Assembly (NCBI GenBank): GCA_031258255.1
Contig: JAIRNC010000001.1
Span: 1 to 54,826, forward strand
Direction: 5' to 3'
DNA length: 54,826 nt
DNA from: Synergistaceae bacterium
Lineage (GTDB): Bacteria > Synergistota > Synergistia > Synergistales > Synergistaceae
Shown here: piece after piece, positions 52,419 to 54,826 of the stretch
How the letters are laid out: each line of letters starts with the position of its first letter
How positions within the stretch are numbered: position 1 is the first letter of the stretch
Position numbers and translations under genes: made by a program
The notes under the pieces: model-generated
The model's input: only the letters and a program-made list of their open reading frames with translations
The model's database searches: none
Told to the model about the DNA's origin: nothing

Positions 52419-52447
52419 ATATTAACATAGAGGGATATCCCTGTCAA
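52419..52447 (-). promoter_or_regulatory. Promoter of the redox/ABC operon with a palindrome in the spacer
   Basis: On the minus strand TTGACA (52447-52442) and TAATAT (52424-52419) are spaced exactly 17 bases. The spacer contains the perfect 12-bp palindrome AGGGATATCCCT (52431-52442), which overlaps the -35 end and would be a natural operator. A second inverted repeat TGATTG/CAATCA lies just downstream (about 52397-52418). Confidence 0.8.
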
Positions 52448-52547
52448 CAAAAATATGTATTTTTTATGTGTTTATTATGAGTTTTATATTATGCCGAGAA
52501 AGTGCTGACGTTGCCGATAAAGCAACTTTTGAGATGTTTTGCCTACT

Positions 52548-53933
52548 TCACTTCACAATACACAGCGTAAAAACAGTTTGTGTATTTTGTGTGCTTTTTA
52601 CGCTGATACTGCCCCCCAAGGCTGTTACCAGCGCTTGTACGATCGCGAGCCCGATACCGGCGCCGCCGGTTTTCCTGGCGCGGGATAGATCGGTGCGGTA
52701 AAAACGTTCGAACACCAGTTGCAGTTCCTCCCGCGGGATGCCGATTCCATCATCCGACACGCTGATTTCAAAGCGGTCAGCAAAATCTCTGGCCTCGACT
52801 GCGACATGCCCGCCGGATGGCGTGTACTTCAAGGAATTGGATAGCAGGTTGACTAAAATCTGCGTCAATTTATCGCGGTCGGTATTAACGGAAAACGATA
52901 TTTTGCAGGCTTCGAGGATCACGCCCTTGTCCGCGAAGCCTCTTTCGAGATTTGTCACGACAGCGTTAATCACCTCGCCCAGATCAATCTCCTGTCTGGT
53001 CACGGCAAAACCGCCCTCTTCGCAACGCGCGAGAGTCCCCAGGTCTCCGATGAGGTTGTTGATCCGGATAATTTCGTCATGACAGCTTTTGATTCGCTCG
53101 GGAGTCGGCTGCCAGATGCCGTCCATGATGGCTTCCATATGGCCCTGCAGCAAAGCCATAGGCGTCTTTAGTTCATGCTCCACATCCTGTGTCAGGCGTT
53201 TGCGCAGGTTCTGCTGCTCTGAGAGGATCTGTGCCAGCTCATTGATCGTTTGCATTAATTCCTGTATTTCCTTAGTCGAATCTTTCGCGTCACCGCGCGC
53301 GCGGTAGTCTCCATCGGCAATCTTTTTAGAAACCCGCACGACCTCCGCAAGGGGGGCCGCAATGCGGTTTGCAAGCCACGTACCCGCCGTCAGCGACAAC
53401 AGCAGCGCCACCAGAGATCCCAGCAGGAGAGCGCGGTTGACCGCGCCTATGAAGAGGGTTTCATCGCTCGTCAAATAGAAGGGGCCATAATAGCCCACCT
53501 CCAATTCCGCCGACTCGCCGCTTTCTGCATATAGCGGCAGAAATTGCGTCGCGTAGCCGCCCGTGATTGCGGGATATTGCCGGCTCATGTTTTCCGCCAT
53601 GTGTTCGATCATGGCGCTGCACATGCCGCTGTTATGGTTTGTGGCATCCCAAATCGTATTGCCGTCCGCGTCCCGTAAAATGAGAATCAGGCCTTGTTCG
53701 AGCGCGCTTATCCCGATGGATTCGACGGATGAATTATCCCAACCGCCCGCAGCGACATTGGATTGCTCAAGGGCGTGCTTGACATCGGAAATTCTTGAGT
53801 CCTGCCGGTTGATCAAATACCGCTGAAAGCTTGTGTCCAGAGAAAAACGCGCAAAAACGAAAATGAACGCGATCACGCAAGCCGATACCAGCGCGAAACA
53901 TGCCGCCAATTTAATTTTCAGCGGGACGTTCAC
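52548..53933 (-). CDS. Sensor histidine kinase (BaeS/HAMP type)
   Basis: A 461-residue kinase with two membrane helices (about 8-29 and 163-185) bracketing an extracytoplasmic sensor domain of about 130 residues. A HAMP segment (about 188-240) follows, then the H-box TQDVEHELKTPMALLQGH with His253, N-box LVNLLSNSLKYTP, and G-boxes SDDGIGIPREEL and GGAGIGLAIVQAL. GTG start forms a GTGA overlap with the regulator gene and has GGAGG nine bases upstream. Linked to the ABC/redox operon directly downstream, which it probably controls. Confidence 0.94.
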   Translation of the reverse strand: MNVPLKIKLAACFALVSACVIAFIFVFARFSLDTSFQRYLINRQDSRISDVKHALEQSNVAAGGWDNSSVESIGISALEQGLILILRDADGNTIWDATNHNSGMCSAMIEHMAENMSRQYPAITGGYATQFLPLYAESGESAELEVGYYGPFYLTSDETLFIGAVNRALLLGSLVALLLSLTAGTWLANRIAAPLAEVVRVSKKIADGDYRARGDAKDSTKEIQELMQTINELAQILSEQQNLRKRLTQDVEHELKTPMALLQGHMEAIMDGIWQPTPERIKSCHDEIIRINNLIGDLGTLARCEEGGFAVTRQEIDLGEVINAVVTNLERGFADKGVILEACKISFSVNTDRDKLTQILVNLLSNSLKYTPSGGHVAVEARDFADRFEISVSDDGIGIPREELQLVFERFYRTDLSRARKTGGAGIGLAIVQALVTALGGSISVKSTQNTQTVFTLCIVK

Positions 53934-54625
53934 CCTTTTTCACCTCCAAACTTGTAGCCCAATCCGTGGACAGTCATGATGAGGGCCGGGCGTTTAGGGT
54001 CATCTTCCAGTTTTTGCCGAAGTTGTTTGATATAACCGTCTATCATACGTTCATCGCTGGCGTAATTTCCCCCAAATACATTGAAAATCAGCTCCTTTCG
54101 AGTGAATAGTTTACCCGGAGCCCGCATCATCACACGAAGGATGCTGTATTCGTTTGGCGTTAAATCAATAGGAAGCCCATCTTTTTTGACCGTGTGCGCA
54201 ATGTTGTTGAGCGCTATGCCGTCGTATTCGATGGCCTCTTCGTTCTTTGCGGGAACGCCGCCGATTCTGCGCAGCAACGCGCCCACCTTGGCCACGAGCA
54301 TCTTAGGGCTGAACGGTTTTGTCACATAATCGTCAGCCCCAATCTTTAACCCGTTTATGAAACTTTCCTCCCAGGATTTGGCCGTCAGCATGATAATAGG
54401 AACGGAAGATTCCGCGCGAATGAGCGCGCAAACCTGTTCGCCGGCAATATCGGGAAGCATGAGATCGAGAATGATCAGGTCGGGCGCATACTCGCGATTA
54501 CGCGCCAGAGCCTCGACGCCGTTTTCGGCGGTACAGACCGCGTATCCCTCCGCTTCCAGATATGCCTTGACCATTTCCACGATCTTCGCTTCATCGTCGA
54601 TAATCAATATTTTTTTCCTGCCCAC
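53930..54625 (-). CDS. OmpR-family response regulator
   Basis: A 231-residue regulator. The receiver domain has ILIIDDEAK, the phospho-acceptor in LIILDLMLP (Asp54 from this start), MLTAKS and the Lys in DYVTKPFSPK. The winged-helix output domain has LTPNEYSILRVMMRAPGKLFTR and MIDGYIKQLRQKLEDD. The GTG at 54625 has GAAGGGG about 9 bases upstream; GTG at 54643 contains part of that site and is less likely. A candidate extended -10 TGATACAAT lies upstream on the minus strand (about 54652-54660). Confidence 0.93.
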   Translation of the reverse strand: MGRKKILIIDDEAKIVEMVKAYLEAEGYAVCTAENGVEALARNREYAPDLIILDLMLPDIAGEQVCALIRAESSVPIIMLTAKSWEESFINGLKIGADDYVTKPFSPKMLVAKVGALLRRIGGVPAKNEEAIEYDGIALNNIAHTVKKDGLPIDLTPNEYSILRVMMRAPGKLFTRKELIFNVFGGNYASDERMIDGYIKQLRQKLEDDPKRPALIMTVHGLGYKFGGEKG

Positions 54626-54643
54626 TGTCTTACACCCCTTCAC

Positions 54644-54826
54644 ACAACAATTGTATCAGAGGACGGGTGGGTTGAACAGAAACAGGAAGTGACTTAGCCT
54701 GGGCGGTAAGTTTGAAACACCACTGAACCCGTGACGGGTGTTAGAAAGGCATAGCACAAGAAACCACAGCAATAACTGCAGCTTGACAACATAATATAGC
54801 GGAAGGTTCGGGTTAGGAGGCTAACT
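54644..54826. other. Gene-free right edge with a small palindrome
   Basis: No coding region is supported in the last 180 bases. A perfect inverted repeat ACCCGT-G-ACGGGT lies at 54727-54739. AGGAGG at 54815-54820, a few bases before the edge, might be the ribosome site of a plus-strand gene starting just outside the window. Confidence 0.4.

Noticed and set aside
1-54826. CRISPR arrays, rRNA genes, prophage or toxin-antitoxin pairs
   Set aside because: None seen on reading both strands; no regularly spaced repeats or recognisable genes of these classes.

Overview
The window reads as chromosomal DNA of a strictly anaerobic, amino-acid-fermenting bacterium, most likely a member of Synergistota. 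This is an inference from content, with no database search. The points behind it are: a full division and cell-wall (dcw) cluster with a meso-diaminopimelate-type MurE; the rapZ-yvcK-whiA trio of Gram-positive-like lineages; a hydroxyproline-dehydratase-type glycyl radical enzyme; a free-standing carboxyltransferase subunit; an ECF nickel transporter; and generally high GC with frequent GTG and TTG starts.

Layout. Positions 1-1000 hold a possible gene tail, a stretch with no supportable gene, a tRNA-Ala(GGC) on the minus strand with a consensus promoter and an intrinsic terminator, and a decayed IS630 transposase. From about 27150 down to 1008, 25 minus-strand genes run almost without gaps: mraZ, rsmH, ftsL, ftsI, murE, a murF-like gene, mraY, murD, ftsW, murG, murC, murB, ftsQ, ftsA, ftsZ, a SPOR-domain gene, moaA, moaC, a mogA fusion, rapZ, yvcK, whiA, a glycogen-debranching-type enzyme, an ACT-domain gene and a UPF0210 gene. 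Overlapping stops and starts suggest one or a few very long transcripts. An intrinsic terminator at about 27.4 kb closes a second minus-strand block (40600 to 27491): malY-type aminotransferase, FAH-family hydrolase, addB-like and addA-like helicase-nuclease genes, a PAS-GGDEF-HD signalling protein, an acidic TPR-like protein and the carboxyltransferase.

From 40.77 kb the plus strand carries a promoter, a structured leader with a terminator hairpin, and a five-gene nickel-type ECF transporter (nikK, nikL, nikM, nikQ, nikO). A hairpin-rich insertion lies inside the 5' end of nikL. A convergent minus-strand gene encodes a HypD-type glycyl radical dehydratase. A divergent plus-strand pair encodes a ferredoxin-like protein and a small zinc-ribbon protein.

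From about 47.9 kb to the right edge the DNA looks AT-richer and more clostridial in content. It starts with a broken IS4-type transposase. It then carries a minus-strand operon (52353 to 48183) of an anchored extracytoplasmic protein, a NapH/FtrD-like membrane polyferredoxin, a Cys-rich mini membrane protein, a DUF4418 protein, and an FtsX/MacB-type permease and ATPase. A near-consensus promoter with a palindrome in its spacer drives it, and a two-component system lies upstream. This looks like an acquired redox- or metal-linked ABC system and is the best candidate here for an undescribed system. Other points of note are a MurF paralogue that has lost its ATP-binding loop, a debranching enzyme with a changed active-site motif, the attenuator-like nickel leader, and the palindromic element inside nikL.
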